This document shows positions 23,096 through 34,744 of a stretch of DNA of 64,000 bases, one piece after another. A program made the translations under genes and the position numbers. The notes under the pieces are model-generated. The model was not told the DNA's origin, ran no database searches, and was given only the letters and a program-made list of their open reading frames with translations. The stretch spans positions 60,564,738-60,628,737 of the forward strand of contig NC_069135.1 of NCBI RefSeq assembly GCF_026914265.1, given 5' to 3'. Position 1 is the stretch's first letter. Each line of letters begins with the position of its first letter. Source of the stretch: Mya arenaria (Eukaryota > Mollusca > Bivalvia > Myida > Myidae).

Positions 23096-23598
23096 AGCAT
23101 AGCATAGCATAGCATAGCATAGCATAGCATAGCATAGCATAGCATAGCATAGCATAGCATAGCATAGCCTAGCCTAGCATAGCATAGCATAGCATAGCAT
23201 AGCATAGCATAGCATAGGTGGGGTAGGTGGCGTGGGGTGGGGTGTGGTGGGGTGGGGTTGGGTGGGGTGGGGTGGGGTGGGTAGATTTGGGGTAGGGTAG
23301 GGTAGTGTTGGGTTGGGTAGGGTAGGGTAGGGTAGGGTAGGGTAGGGTAGGGTAGGGTAGGGTAGGATTGGGTAGGGTAGGGTAGGGTAGGGTAGGGTAG
23401 GGTAGGATTGGGTAGGGTAGGGTAGGGTAGGGTGGGGCAGGGCAGGGCAGGGCAGGGCAGGGCAGGGCAGAGCAGAGCAGAGTAAAGCATAGCATAGGTA
23501 TAGTATAGTATAGTATAGTATAGTATAGTATAGTATAGTATAGTATAGTATAGTATAGTATAGTATAGTATAGTATAGTATAGTATAGTATAGTATAT
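23096..23598. repeat. Compound pentanucleotide array
   Basis: A run of successive 5-bp units: (AGCAT)n at about 23096-23215, GGGTG-like to about 23280, (GGGTA)n at about 23285-23430, (GGGCA)n to about 23470, then (AGTAT)n at about 23498-23595. Neighbouring blocks usually differ by one or two bases, as if one array had evolved stepwise. The plus strand of the central part is G-rich and could form G-quadruplexes. The minus-strand frames of up to 206 codons (YYTIL, LPYPT, PCPAL repeats) are artefacts of the repeat. Confidence 0.95.
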
Positions 23599-23689
23599 AA
23601 TTATGTTGTACACACATAAACTTATTGCAAACACGCTGGATTTAATCATTGGTCGAAAAAATCCAAACTACCATTGCTTTATCTGTAAT

Positions 23690-24530
23690 GTATCGTCGGT
23701 ATTTCATTTGAGATATTAGTTATCAGTAAGTAAAACCCTTTTACATGATACCATAATAAGAATTGGTCACCAGGAATAAACCTTTAACAGCTTATTGATT
23801 TTTTACATCGGATACCTTCAATTGTACATACATTAACATGCATTTACATACAGCTTTTATGGTGATGGATAAAAACAGACTCAAGTGAATCACCTTGATC
23901 TTGAATGTTTTACATGTTAACCGTTAACGATCCAACTATGTTATATCAACTGCTAGAATGCTCTAGTACGGTAATGTACATCGCAATGTTTATGGGCGAC
24001 AGTGCATTAGTCAAATGTCAACCTGTTCATCGAGTTGAATTAAAACTCTCTATTGCGTGGTTTGCTTACTTTAAATTGTTAAAAAAACGAAAAACGAAAA
24101 GACGGTTTATACACGGACCGTATAAACCATCCCTTGCAATCAATTTTCTGTAACTTGAGATATGATATTTTACTTCCGTGTTGAATATTTCATTCAGCCA
24201 GCACAAATACTATGCTGTTGATACACTGTATAACCCATTGTAAAGCAATTTTCAGCAAATGTATTTCATATTTTCTGAAAACTCATTGACCGACACCATA
24301 ATCAACGTTTAACCTTCGTTTTTCATTCATAGTATGATTTAAAAAAATCATGTATGATACATCGAAACGACTGCATTAAGTAAGGTCAATATACAAAGTA
24401 TAGATGAATAAACAATTTTCAGTCGTAAGAATAATATTTTCCTTTTATCTTTTTGATGCCCCGAGAACTGTGAAGGCGTAGACATTTCAACAGTATTTTA
24501 CAGTGATGATAAAGCACTAAATTTGCAAAC
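23690..24530. other. Relic of TRIM flanks without the gene
   Basis: 23820-24070 resembles the recurrent TRIM downstream flank (TACATCGCAATGTTTA, then CTGTTCATCGAGTTGAA). 24150-24300 resembles the upstream module (GATATTTTACTTCCGTGT, ATTTTCAGCAAATG). The coding part between them is missing. This parallels the situation at 52712-53460. Confidence 0.5.
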
Positions 24531-24539
24531 AATATTCAG

Positions 24540-24800
24540 ATTACTACATGAGTATAAACAATTCACATGTACTAAATATATTATCAAAATCGCTTATACA
24601 GTATACATTTACTACTCAGATTATCATTAACGTTCACACAGTATACATGCACTTATCAGATAATCATAAGAGTAAGGCAATATACATGCACTACTCAGAA
24701 TATCATAATCGTGTATACAAATCACTTATGCACTGAGGAAAATATCTTAATCATTTATAAAATATACATGCGTGACTCCGATAATCATAAACAATTGCAA
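24540..24800. repeat. Degenerate ~44-bp minisatellite, locus 1
   Basis: Five to six imperfect units contain ATACATGCACTACTCAGA and ATCATAAGCGTTTATACA-like segments. The same unit recurs at 53480-54060 and 56840-57310. All three lie next to TRIM upstream relics. Confidence 0.65.
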
Positions 24801-26520
24801 AAGGCAATTCAATCAAAAAACATTTATCAAGTGTTTAGGATGATAACAAGCTCAATGAATTAAGGTATTGATATTTACAGATGCCTTAAAGGGGCTGGCT
24901 CAAGTGTTTGCAGCCAAAAATAATTTTCCTGGTAATGCATCTGAAAACACTAATACTATAATCAGTTTACTCTTTGATACCGAAATTGCAAAAAAGGTAA
25001 AATTTAAGTATGAAAGGAAAATCTGGCTTTATTTGGGAGCTCTATTTGCGCTTATATAACATTTGTTGAAGGGTTCCAGCTGTCAGTACTTTAGTTTTAC
25101 CGCTCCTGATGATTTGACACACCTAATTTCTTATTAAAAACAAATGTTAAAAGTGTATTTCACAAACCATAAATGAGTCCCTTCAAACATTAACTAAGGT
25201 TAGACAATTCCGGCGGTTTAAGGCTTTAAGACAATTGGTAGAAGGAATTTAGAAATGTTTCTGCGTACGGGGGCACATTTTGTTGGATTAAAACAAAGCA
25301 ATTTCATGTGTGGTTAATGCTTAATACTAACCATATAACATAAGTTTCTGAGTGACCCTCATAGTGAAGTTTAGACAAATTATTAATTGAAATAGTTTTA
25401 ATATGTCAAATTGATATCACAACAGCCTGATTGGTGTTGTTAGTGTACACAATAGAAAGACTCCATTCTTTACAAGTATATATTTCATTCTAAAAAAAGT
25501 CTGGACGTCCTGTGTCAGATTTAATATCTGCGTTATGAAGCTGATAAGTTACTTCGGACGTCTATTTTTTATAAATCTTTCAACAAGGTATACTTATTTT
25601 AACAGAGAAAATAAAGATAGCAACTGTTCATTAAAAGATATTCTGGGTACATGTCTATTTGAACTTTTTTATCCCCCAGCTTCGCTCCAGAAACACAAAG
25701 CAATGCACCTCAAGGCAGACTACTCTTGTGACCTGTGAGGGGGTGCATTTGCGTAGTCTGACAGTCTTCAGTTAATTGTTCACACAATCGTAGTCCAACC
25801 TCTACTGTGCGATATTTGTAACCTTGTTTCCGAGGACCAATCAGAATGGGCGGAACATCGACAATTGCACAAACATGACACTGGGCACTGGGAGGGACCC
25901 CGGTCCTGGTTGAGGGTAGGGATACAGTGTACCTCACCTCAGGAGAGGGACTGCTCGCCTCTTGGTGAGAGTGGTACACAGTTTGTTCTTGTGCTTTGTG
26001 TGGGCCCAGAAACTGCAAAAATCTCTAACACTAATCAGACACTTCATTTCGAAACCCGTCCATTAACCGCGGGTACCGGTATATTCATTTTACGCCACAG
26101 AATAAACACGACATTTAATAATAACCAAGTCAGAGTAAACATTTTATAAATTTTCTTCAGCAGACATCGGGCGACAAAGCTGACATAAAACATTGCAAAA
26201 GTACTAAACATGAGATGGTACTGACACCACGCTGATAGCGATAAGGGTACGCCTACAATGTCACGTGACCTCTTAGTAAGGGCCCTCCGACAAATACCCA
26301 GAAGCATTCGATAATAATACTTAAGTTGTACTTGATAATCAGATAAAAATGCATAGAGCATGGTAAAACATAGCAGTAAAAGCAAGTATAACATTAAATT
26401 AGTTCATTATTATTAATTGTATGCAATGTATGATGCAAGTAGAAATAATGTCTAAACTTTGAAATAATTAATTTCTAAATTACATTGGAATTTTATGACA
26501 GTAGAATAACAGTCTCTATT
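24801..26520. other. Non-coding with a repeat copy at 25680-26060
   Basis: No gene is supported. 25680-25740 and 25980-26050 match the dispersed repeat at 3640-3800 and 28670-28740 (AGAAACTGCA, CTAATCAGACACTT). A short zinc-finger-like peptide, HLKADYSCDL, is readable near 25700 but ends in a stop. The rest shows nothing recognisable. Confidence 0.4.
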
Positions 26521-27540
26521 TTAAAGCTGCACTCTCACAGATTGAACTTTTTTTGTCCTGGAACGAGCCAATTTTTATGAAAATCCATGGAAACCAGCTA
26601 TAAAAGACTGCCTACAAAAAATTAGATCGCAGATTTTTATATTTAAAATGGATGTTTTAACATTTTATGGCATAAAACATTAATTTTTGAACGCAAATAT
26701 GAAAATCTGCAATCTGATCTTTTGTCAACCATCTTTTATCATTAGTTTGCAAATATTCACGCAAAAATCCATGGAAACCAGCTATAAAAGACTGCCTACA
26801 AAAATTAGATCGCAGATTTTTATATTTAAAATGGATGTTTTAACATTTTATGGCATAAAACATTAATTTTTGAACGCAAATATGAAAATCTGCAATCTGA
26901 TCTTTTGTCAACAATCTTTTATCATTAGTTTGCAAATATTCACGCAAATATCCATGGAAACCAGCTATAAAAGACTGCCTACAAAAAAATAGATCGCAGA
27001 TTTTTATATTTAAAATGGATGTTTTAACATTTTATGGCATAAAACATTAATTTTTGAACGCAAATATGAAAATCTGCAATCTGATCTTTTGTCAACAATC
27101 TTTTATCATTAGTTTGCAAATATTCACGCAAATATCCATGGAAACCAGCTATAAAAGACTGCCTACAAAAAATTAGATCGCAGATTTTTATATTTAAAAT
27201 GGATGTTTTAACATTTTATGGCATAAAACATTAATTTTTGAACGCAAATATGAAAATCTGCAATCTGATCTTTTGTCAACAATCTTTTATCATTAGTTTG
27301 CAAATATTCACGCAAAAATCCATGGAAACCAGCTGTAAAAGACTGCCTACAAAAAATTAGATCGCAGATTTTTATATTTAAAATGGATGTTTTAACATTT
27401 TATGGCATAAAACATTAATTTTTGAACGCAAATATGAAAATCTGCAATCTGATCTTTTGTCAACAATCTTTTATCATTAGTTTGCAAATATTCACGCAAA
27501 TATATTGTAAAAACGGTATATCTGTGAGTGTGCATCTTTC
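26521..27540. mobile_element. MITE with internally amplified 184-bp unit
   Basis: The terminal inverted repeats are TTAAAGCTGCACTCTCACAG on the left and, as its imperfect complement, CTGTGAGTGTGCATCTTT on the right. Between them about five nearly identical units of about 184 bp are repeated head to tail, each starting AATCCATGGAAACCAGCT (about 26581, 26765, 26948, 27133, 27317). Units differ at very few positions, so the amplification is recent. There is no coding capacity. A single-unit relative is at 1-236. Confidence 0.85.
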
Positions 27541-28660
27541 ATGCTGAAATCTAGGGAAACAAAACGTATAAATTTCCTTTCAACAAGATCCATTGTCAAA
27601 ACTCAATGGAATTCGACGTTTTTCTTCCTTTCTTTATGAATAACTATTATAAATATAACAACCTTAATGCTTCTCTCAATGAATAAATATCCGTATTTAA
27701 TTTAATGCAAAACTGTTATATCAAGCAACATAGAGGTAAGAAATGCCCATGGGTTATTATAAAAACTCAGGTTTTAACTTTGATTTGCGTCATTTACAAA
27801 GATGATTTAGTTTTATCTATACGTATATACTTTTGTGACCTTTAGTTCAAAGCAAACGCATCTGATTTAAAACTTAACGCACAAGCAGGATATAAGTTTC
27901 AAAAAATTAATCGCAAGATATCGTCAATATTTTACATTTATACTCATAATGATATTCCTTAATTTAAGATTAACGGAAAATATACGTATATTAAGTACGG
28001 TTACATAAATACATCTAGAGAGTTTAAATAGTCTTCTTAAATGTCCCTTGGCATAATTTGAGCAGCATTAAGGGAAAATGTCAGTTTTTCGGATTTCCTT
28101 AACTGTCTTTACTATCTCTCAGATATGAGAAACATAATTTGTGTTAAATATATAGAAAACAGCGTAATTACACTAGTGTTGATTTATGAAAATTGTCGGA
28201 GGTCACGGCGGATAGCAACGGCAACTGATAAGCCTCGCCTTATCTGGACGCTGATTCGTCAGTCGGGTATCGACCAGCTAGTTTAACTGACAGGGCGCGG
28301 ATTGAGTACCTGGTACTAAAATTGTACGCGGGTACCTATCAAAACGCAAAACCATAAAATATATTAATTTGTATAAATATGGAGATGAGTCAGTACGCAA
28401 GTAAAAATGGAAGTACGCACTAGCTTAGTTTTTTTTGTGACATGACTTGGGCAATTCAAACAAAATATATTAATAACATATCTTTTAAAGGTAGCCACCG
28501 ACCCGATGGGTCAATAAGTCGCATAGGTCGTATATACAACATAATCATAACTAATGTCTCATTATACATATATGTATATATGTGTGTTTCGCCTATGTGA
28601 CATTCATTAAGGTATCCGATATATAGTGTACGGTGACATGAGTGCAGACACGCTTTGGGA
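27541..28660. other. Spacer, nothing recognised
   Basis: AT-rich non-coding DNA. A slightly GC-richer patch at 28195-28340 contains GGTACC-type motifs but no readable structure. Confidence 0.35.
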
Positions 28661-28669
28661 GGGTTGTAC

Positions 28670-29040
28670 ACGGTTTCTCCATGTGCTTTGTGTGGACCCA
28701 GAAACTGCACAAACACTAACACTGATCAGACACTTATTTAAAAATGAGATTTTTTAGTTACAAACTTGTTCACATATTTGATCAATACAGTTCGACCCTG
28801 TATTTCGGAAACTTCACGGAAAAATAACACAGACCCTTATATGAAATATATATTGGTAAGTGTTGGTTACTTAGGCGAAGGTAAATATCTCGACATATCT
28901 CGACAACACACATTTGACTCAAATAAAATGTATAATAGGTCTTAGTTTGTGAATTGAACAAAGATATTTCACAGATCTCGATAACAGAATGAACACCAAT
29001 CAATTACTTCTGTCACTTTACTAGAATTTCTCAAAACATA
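28670..29040. repeat. Dispersed repeat, second copy
   Basis: Collinear with 3720-4110 through ATGTGCTTTG, CTGATCAGACACT, TTGATCAATACAG, ACAGACCCTTATATGAAA and ATATATATTGGTAAG. Terminal repeats were not identified and no coding frame is preserved. It may be a family of short interspersed elements. Confidence 0.55.
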
Positions 29041-30410
29041 TTTAAACACAACGGGTTTACACCTTTTATGCAAATAAGCTGACAAATCTTATTAAAACTC
29101 AATTTCACAGATCGGAATGAATATAGTTTTGATTATTTTGGTAAAAGGTGCAATACTGCCAATAGTAGAATAGGCTTAATTTAATCGTGTAAATTGTAAC
29201 TGGGGGAATGATGTTTGTTGGTCCAATCTTAAAGATCAGCAGCTTTGGCGAAATCAAGATTGTTAGAGAAAAGGGACCAAGAAATGTGACCGTCTTAGTA
29301 TAGGGTATAGTTGGTGCAATGTGAAGACCCCTTACACAGACCATATGTATCCACCATAAAGGTTGCTGGTGTAGTCGGCGTTGTGTTGTCAGAAACTCAT
29401 TTATTTAACTTTGCCTCTAATACGTGTTGAGTTATATCTCTAGACTATTTTCGGCAGCCACGGCACTTCTCTTTAACTACATACATACCATGTGAAAATA
29501 AACTGACCAACTCCCTTTTTTTATGAATATGCTTGTGACAGGGGAGACAACACGTTTGCATTAAAATCGTATGTTACAATTCGATAGTCTTCATCATCCA
29601 CTTAATATTATAAGTTGTATTAATAGGCGGGTGGTCTATATCTTGTTTTAAAATGTGTAGGTTAAAGGGTTCAAGTTCAATTCGAGTTTTCGCCTGCTTC
29701 ATCGACGATTACCCTCGACTAGCGTTGGTGTTTGCTATGCGACTCTCCCTTCTGTTTATTCCCACGAAGGTACTGGTTAGCGACCTATTATTCGCCCGTA
29801 CCACTTTTTCGCCCACCCAGTAAAAACCATTAAAAACAGATATTTTGAACAAACCAGTCCGGCGTTTCATTGCAGCACCTTTTTTGACAGATATCAGCTG
29901 TTTTCTGCGTTCCAATGTAAGTAGTTTGTGGAATTCTACCCAAATAAACATTGTTATACTTCTGACCTTTTAAATAGCACGCGGGGGATGACGTCATCAG
30001 GCGCGCGCTCATTTGCATGAGGCCCTGTTAGGATTTTAAACCTTTCCTTACATATTGCGCTATCAGACGACATTATTGAATTGTCAATATGAAGCTAAAA
30101 AACGGTGATAAATTAATCAAATACCATAAGTTACTGTATTTTAAGTTCAATTTGCAAGAAAATGGTGAAACCTAAAAACGGGACAATAAAGAAGACGGTA
30201 AAAACGGGGAAGTTATCGCCGATTTTTTCGTCCAAGGGAGACAACTCAAATTGAATTTATTATTATATTTTGTACGTACATGAATTGTCCCTCTTTGTAT
30301 GTGTTCTAATGGGCTTTAAACTAATTTGTGCGGAAGCCAAGATGAATAATCGCTTACTTGCGGAGTGGTTGAATTTCTAAATGTAAGTTTGATTTAAACA
30401 TTTTTTTAGA
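29041..30410. other. Spacer upstream of transposase
   Basis: No gene is recognised. 29980-30030 is GC-richer, with ATGACGTCAT (a CRE-like palindrome) and an octamer-like ATTTGCAT. Either could belong to the promoter of the transposase-like gene that starts at 30411, but this is speculative. No terminal inverted repeat of that element was found. Confidence 0.3.
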
Positions 30411-32815
30411 ATGCCTTACAAAAACTACAGTCACGAAGCACTTGCTCAGGCTATTTCGGCCGTGCGTCGAAATGTATTAAGTCAAAGGGCGGCAGCCGCA
30501 CAGTACGGTGTTCCAAGATCTACACTAAGGGATGGCGTTGGTCAGAAGAAGAAAGGAACGCAGACCGGTCAAAGTAGAATGCTGACTGATGTCGAAGAGC
30601 GGGCTTTGGTCACGTATATTATCTAAATGGCTAACCAGTGCCTACCGCATACACGAGACATTACTAGGTGTTACATACGGGACATCATTGTTGATTCAGG
30701 TACATAACAGTGGACGACAAAATTAATTATGCTGTTATACATATTTAAGTCATGCTTCTGCTAGTGTTTGCAATAAATGTGAATTTTAAACCCCCGTCTC
30801 GACGTATTATAAATATAAATTATGAGGGTACATATAAACTAGATTGTTTCAGATATTCAACTGCGACGAGGCGGGCTGGACTGGTCTAGAAACTTCCCGA
30901 CAGAAAGTCATAGGTCCAACTGCTGCGCATACCTACAGACAACAAACAATGGTGAATCAGCATATCACCGCGCATCTATGTGTGTCTGCAAGTGGTCGCA
31001 TGTTATCTCCTTTGATTATATTTCCGGTACGAATTTCTTTATTATCTGTGAACGTTGTTACATGTACAGTGTTATGAATCCTCATGCAACACTATATCAT
31101 GTGTCATTTTGTATCTATAATACGCGACCAAAATGTATATTTATATATTATGACTTATTCACTGGTTTATAATTTATCATGTTATCCTTTAAAGGGGTCA
31201 CATCCACATCGACACTATCAGGATGGGATTCCTGACTCTTGGTTGTTCGGTGTCAGTGAGTCAGGTTTCATTAACACAGACCTTTTCCATCAATGGTTTA
31301 TAAAAATATTCTTGGCAAACTGTGGGAGCGTACGACCAGTCCTGTTGATCATGGACAACCATGATGCCCATGTTCATTTGCACACGATCAAGGCCGCCAT
31401 TGAAAATGATGTGGTGTTGTTAGGACTGCCAGCCCACACGACCCACATACTGCAGCCACTGGATGTAAAGGTATTTTTATCTGCTTCTATATTACCAAGC
31501 ATATTATCCATTTACCTGGAATAAAGTACCTGGATAGTTGCTCAACTATTGATTCATTTTCTGTTCCAGGTCATTGGTCCATTGAAGGCTCGATTTTCAA
31601 AGCTGGCGACGAATATTGGGCACACGGCCAGTACTGTAACTTTGGGCAAGGCCAAATTTCCAATAGTTTTGCACCATGCAATTGACCAAGCCAGCCCTGC
31701 TTCAATCAGAGAAGCGTTCAGACTTAGTGGTTTGTGCCCTGTCAATAGAATGGCAATCGACAGGTCTCAATTAGTAGAACCACTTTTCGCCGAAGGTAAC
31801 TAATGTCTAATACTATTACCAATCGTATATATAGTAAATTTTGGCGTGACTCACATTGAATATAGTTGTCTTTGTTAAAAACATTGTTTCAAAGACAGAG
31901 TGGTGTATAAGTCCTTCATTTACCAGGTGTAACTGGGACATCGGCGGAGACGTGTCCAACCTGTGGAGCCTTCAGGGTAAATCCACTAGTAGCGCAGGGG
32001 TTTATACCCGAATCGTTAGGCCACATCCTCGTACCCCCTAGAATGCCACCGATGCAGGCGAAACGGCGGAAAAGCAAGGCCGTAAAGTCAGCTCGCATAC
32101 TGACAGGGGAGGAAATATTGAATGAGCTCCAGGTAAAATTATTTTGTACTTAACATCGCTTTTTGATTAACAAGTGATCTACAATTATGACGGCATGCAC
32201 TATATATATTGTTCCTGTACTAAATTACAGAAGTGTTTAGAAGAAATATATTAAATGATATAAGAACAATTAGAATATATCATTGTTCTATGTACGCACA
32301 TAAATAGACAAATTATTAACACTGGTATGAATCGTTCGATATTGAAGGAAAGGGAACTTGAACAGAAACGCCTCCTGGAGGAGAAAGAGAAAAGAAAACA
32401 GGACATGGCCGAGAAAAAACTGCTAAAAGAGAAAGAGGCAATGGAGAGAAAAATGAAATCTGAAGAAAGGAAAAGAAACGCCGTGGACAAAAGGAAACGG
32501 GAGGAAGAGGCAAAACATATTAGACGAGAAGAGAAAGAAAGAAAGAGGCAGAGACAACAAGACAGAAAAACAAAGAAAACGGACAATGAGGATATTTTAA
32601 AAATAATAGCTGAACAGTAAAGGTGTGGTGTGTGCGACCAGAGAGGAACCATTCACGATGAAAGGAATGGTGTATTCTGGTATGGCTGTGATATATGTAA
32701 CACGTGGTTCCACGACAGGTGTTTGAACTTGAAAGAAATGGTAAGGGTGTCGGAAAGTTTGAGTGATGTATCTGACTGGTTATGCCAGAGATGTGAGGGA
32801 CACGTTGCTCTTTAA
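30411..32815 (+). mobile_element. Decayed pogo/Tigger-type transposase gene with introns and PHD finger
   Basis: Exon 1 (30411-30699) encodes a pipsqueak-type helix-turn-helix (SHEALAQAISAVRR...QYGVPRSTLRD). It has an in-frame TAA at 30624-30626, after which homologous codons resume (MANQCLPHTRDITRCYIRDI). Exon 2 (30853-31026) has the first catalytic aspartate in FNCDEAGW. Exon 3 (31195-31470) has LIMDNHDAH and HTTHILQPLDV, completing a DDD triad. Exon 4 (31570-31795) and exon 5 (31927-32132) continue with matching phases and GT/AG borders. Exons 1 and 2 do not match in phase, and the usual CENP-B-type and linker part is missing, so an internal exon has been lost. The C-terminal part follows at 32327-32815. 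No terminal repeats or TA duplications were seen, so a domesticated gene that later died is an alternative. Confidence 0.85.
32327..32815 (+). pseudogene. Transposase C-terminus: charged coiled coil and PHD finger
   Basis: The first part (32327-32620) encodes a highly charged helix rich in K, E and R (ERELEQKRLLEEKEKRKQ and similar), like the tails of Tigger/TIGD-type proteins. It stops at TAA 32618-32620. The same frame then continues for 65 codons (32621-32815) with a complete C4HC3 pattern: CGVC, CDIC, WFH, C and CQRC, with WYGCDICNTWFHDRC diagnostic for a PHD finger. The stop therefore separates two halves of one former reading frame. PHD fingers read histone H3 tails, so the active element may have targeted chromatin. 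Exon 5 could be spliced at 32231 for an early stop or into this exon; the acceptor is uncertain. Confidence 0.75.
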
Positions 32816-33439
32816 AAATATTACAGATCAATATTTCAAAATTTCATGGGAAGGTAGGGTAGATCATCTTCAAAATAGATAACATACTCCAGGCTATCTT
32901 TCCATACAGGCCAAAATACAAACGACTACCTGTCCAATGAGGCCTTTGGAGGAACAGTCGTCACGTTCTTGTGACAGCTCTTGTTTAACTTATACAAAAT
33001 TTTAAGAACATGCATTTATATATTGCTTAACGCTACTTAAATGTAAATATATGTTCATTTTATTAAGATTGCTAGCAGGGCATGGACGGACAGAACGTTT
33101 GGACCCGGGTAACCAGTCGACAATTACCCTCTGGTACCTGTACATAGATTGCATGCCGCATAATCAACACAGCATATAATGGTGACAAAGTCATCTTAAA
33201 CAAAAACAAATACGCACCAGATTGTACCCGGACAGTTGGTACCCGGGTACCCGTCCATTCTATAAGTGTTAGTATATTATTTCCTTGGCTACATCCAGCA
33301 AAAATACTGATCGCATTCTAAAATATTCAAAGATTTTAAAAAGATGTTATAAATTTGTTTGTGACTTTTAAATTATATGACAATTCTATTTGTAAAGCTC
33401 GAATATGTGTGCCGTGTACAGTGTTCTGTTTTGAGTGGC
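32816..33439. other. Spacer with weak inverted repeat
   Basis: No gene. Around 33083-33115 and 33225-33258 there are complementary GC-rich stretches (ATGGACGG..., ...CCGTCCAT, with GACCCGGGTA and TACCCGGGTAC motifs). This would suit a small MITE of about 180 bp. No target duplication was seen. Confidence 0.3.
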
Positions 33440-34039
33440 ATCGGAATAATTGAGTACATACATATGTTAGTACATAAACGATATATGACATCGAATACCT
33501 CAAGTTGCTTTTACGGTCATTGATTAAGACCTTCTCAAAAAATCACTTTTAGATTGTCTGTTTTTACACGATCTAACTATGTTGTATGAATTTGTTATGA
33601 CAATGTGCATTGCAGGGTTTACAGATGAAAGTGTACTCAAGATGTAGGTCTATTTCAAACATTTATTTTACACTCCATGTTACATGTAATTGTACAAATT
33701 AATGTTAAAATAATCGTATGATAGATAAACAACACTTTAAACATTATTTACTAAATGTTTAATTGTAACAGGAATGCATTTAACATGTACATGTATTGTT
33801 ATATTTGATCAACTGTTTTAAGAGCTATTTAGGTATGTACATCAACCTCAAGGCTGTCCGGTAGATAGTTAAGTTCTGAAAAGTATTACCAAGCCCACAT
33901 ATAAAAACAAATATATGATTATATCAAATGTCAAGCCGTTCATCAAATTATATCAAACTTTTGTGAGTTTTGCTTATAAACGATCTGTCAGATTTAGATC
34001 ACACGGAAACAAAGGCTATTGTATCATGGTAAGCCAAAT
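33440..34039. other. TRIM downstream flank
   Basis: Recurrent 3' flank of the TRIM-like copies, collinear with 1310-1873, 42180-42757 and 8456-8763. It leads directly into the 3' end of the relic at 34040. No gene is present. Confidence 0.6.
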
Positions 34040-34740
34040 TTAGATTTGCAACACATACATTTCATCAGAAATTCCAGCGGCAAACAACTGTTTTTTTTGT
34101 TGATCAAGAGGAACTGCCAGAGGGGAGAAGTTCAGAAGTTGTGGTAATACGCTCTGGATGTCTCTGTTCCTCTTCACCCTAAACGCATCCTTGCTTTTAT
34201 AGCTACATACGAGGATAGAACCATTAGTTTCCATGCACAGACCATGAGGATAGTTCAGCTGGTCTAACTAACTTCACCAGTAACTTAACACTGTCATCAC
34301 TTTTTATTTCTGTTATTGAATGCTTACTATAACATGATACGTGCGTCGACCCAGTGTCTAGATCTTGTGTTGAGCAGCGCGGATAAGTGACAATCTGTTC
34401 TCCATTTTCTGTGGTTTCCTTATTTAAGTCGTTGTTGATCAATCTGACTTGTTTTCCATCTTCATCAACTTCTATATTTTTGGCAGGAATCGTACACTGA
34501 ACTTTCAGGGTTTCGTTGAAACATTTTACGGCGGAACATACCGAGGTCTGTGGTAGGAGACTTTAGGTGGAGTATTTTAGGATGACCATTAAGAGTCGCG
34601 TAAACCTGACCTTTCTCTTTAACAGACATCTGTCAGGGGTTGCGCTGCAGTTTAACGAAGGTAACAAGAGTATCAAAATCAGAATCAATTAATTTTAGAC
34701 TTGAATTCTTACAGGCGCTTACTAAGATGGAGTTAGGAGA
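34040..34740 (-). pseudogene. TRIM-like C-terminal fragment
   Basis: Homologous to the propeller half of the family, from the SSLK motif near 34700 to the end MYVLQI. The recognisable parts are STQDLDTGSTHVSCYSKHS, GSILVCSYKSKDAFRVKRN and GDIQSVLPQLLNF. At least one frame change occurs near 34250, and further breaks lie upstream around 34540-34650. It abuts a second, independent relic at about 34740. The motif around the CYAVEC position occurs in both (about 34535 and 34785), which shows two copies were joined. Confidence 0.8.
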
Positions 34741-34744
34741 CAGA

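Noticed and set aside
23285-23430. Telomeric repeat
   Set aside because: The unit is GGGTA (5 bp), not TTAGGG, and it grades into other pentanucleotides.
23029-23649. 206-codon frame with YYTIL, LPYPT and PCPAL repeats
   Set aside because: By-product of the pentanucleotide array; frames are open in parallel.
32251-32831. Serine/phenylalanine-rich minus-strand frames
   Set aside because: Antisense of the lysine/glutamate-rich transposase tail and PHD finger.
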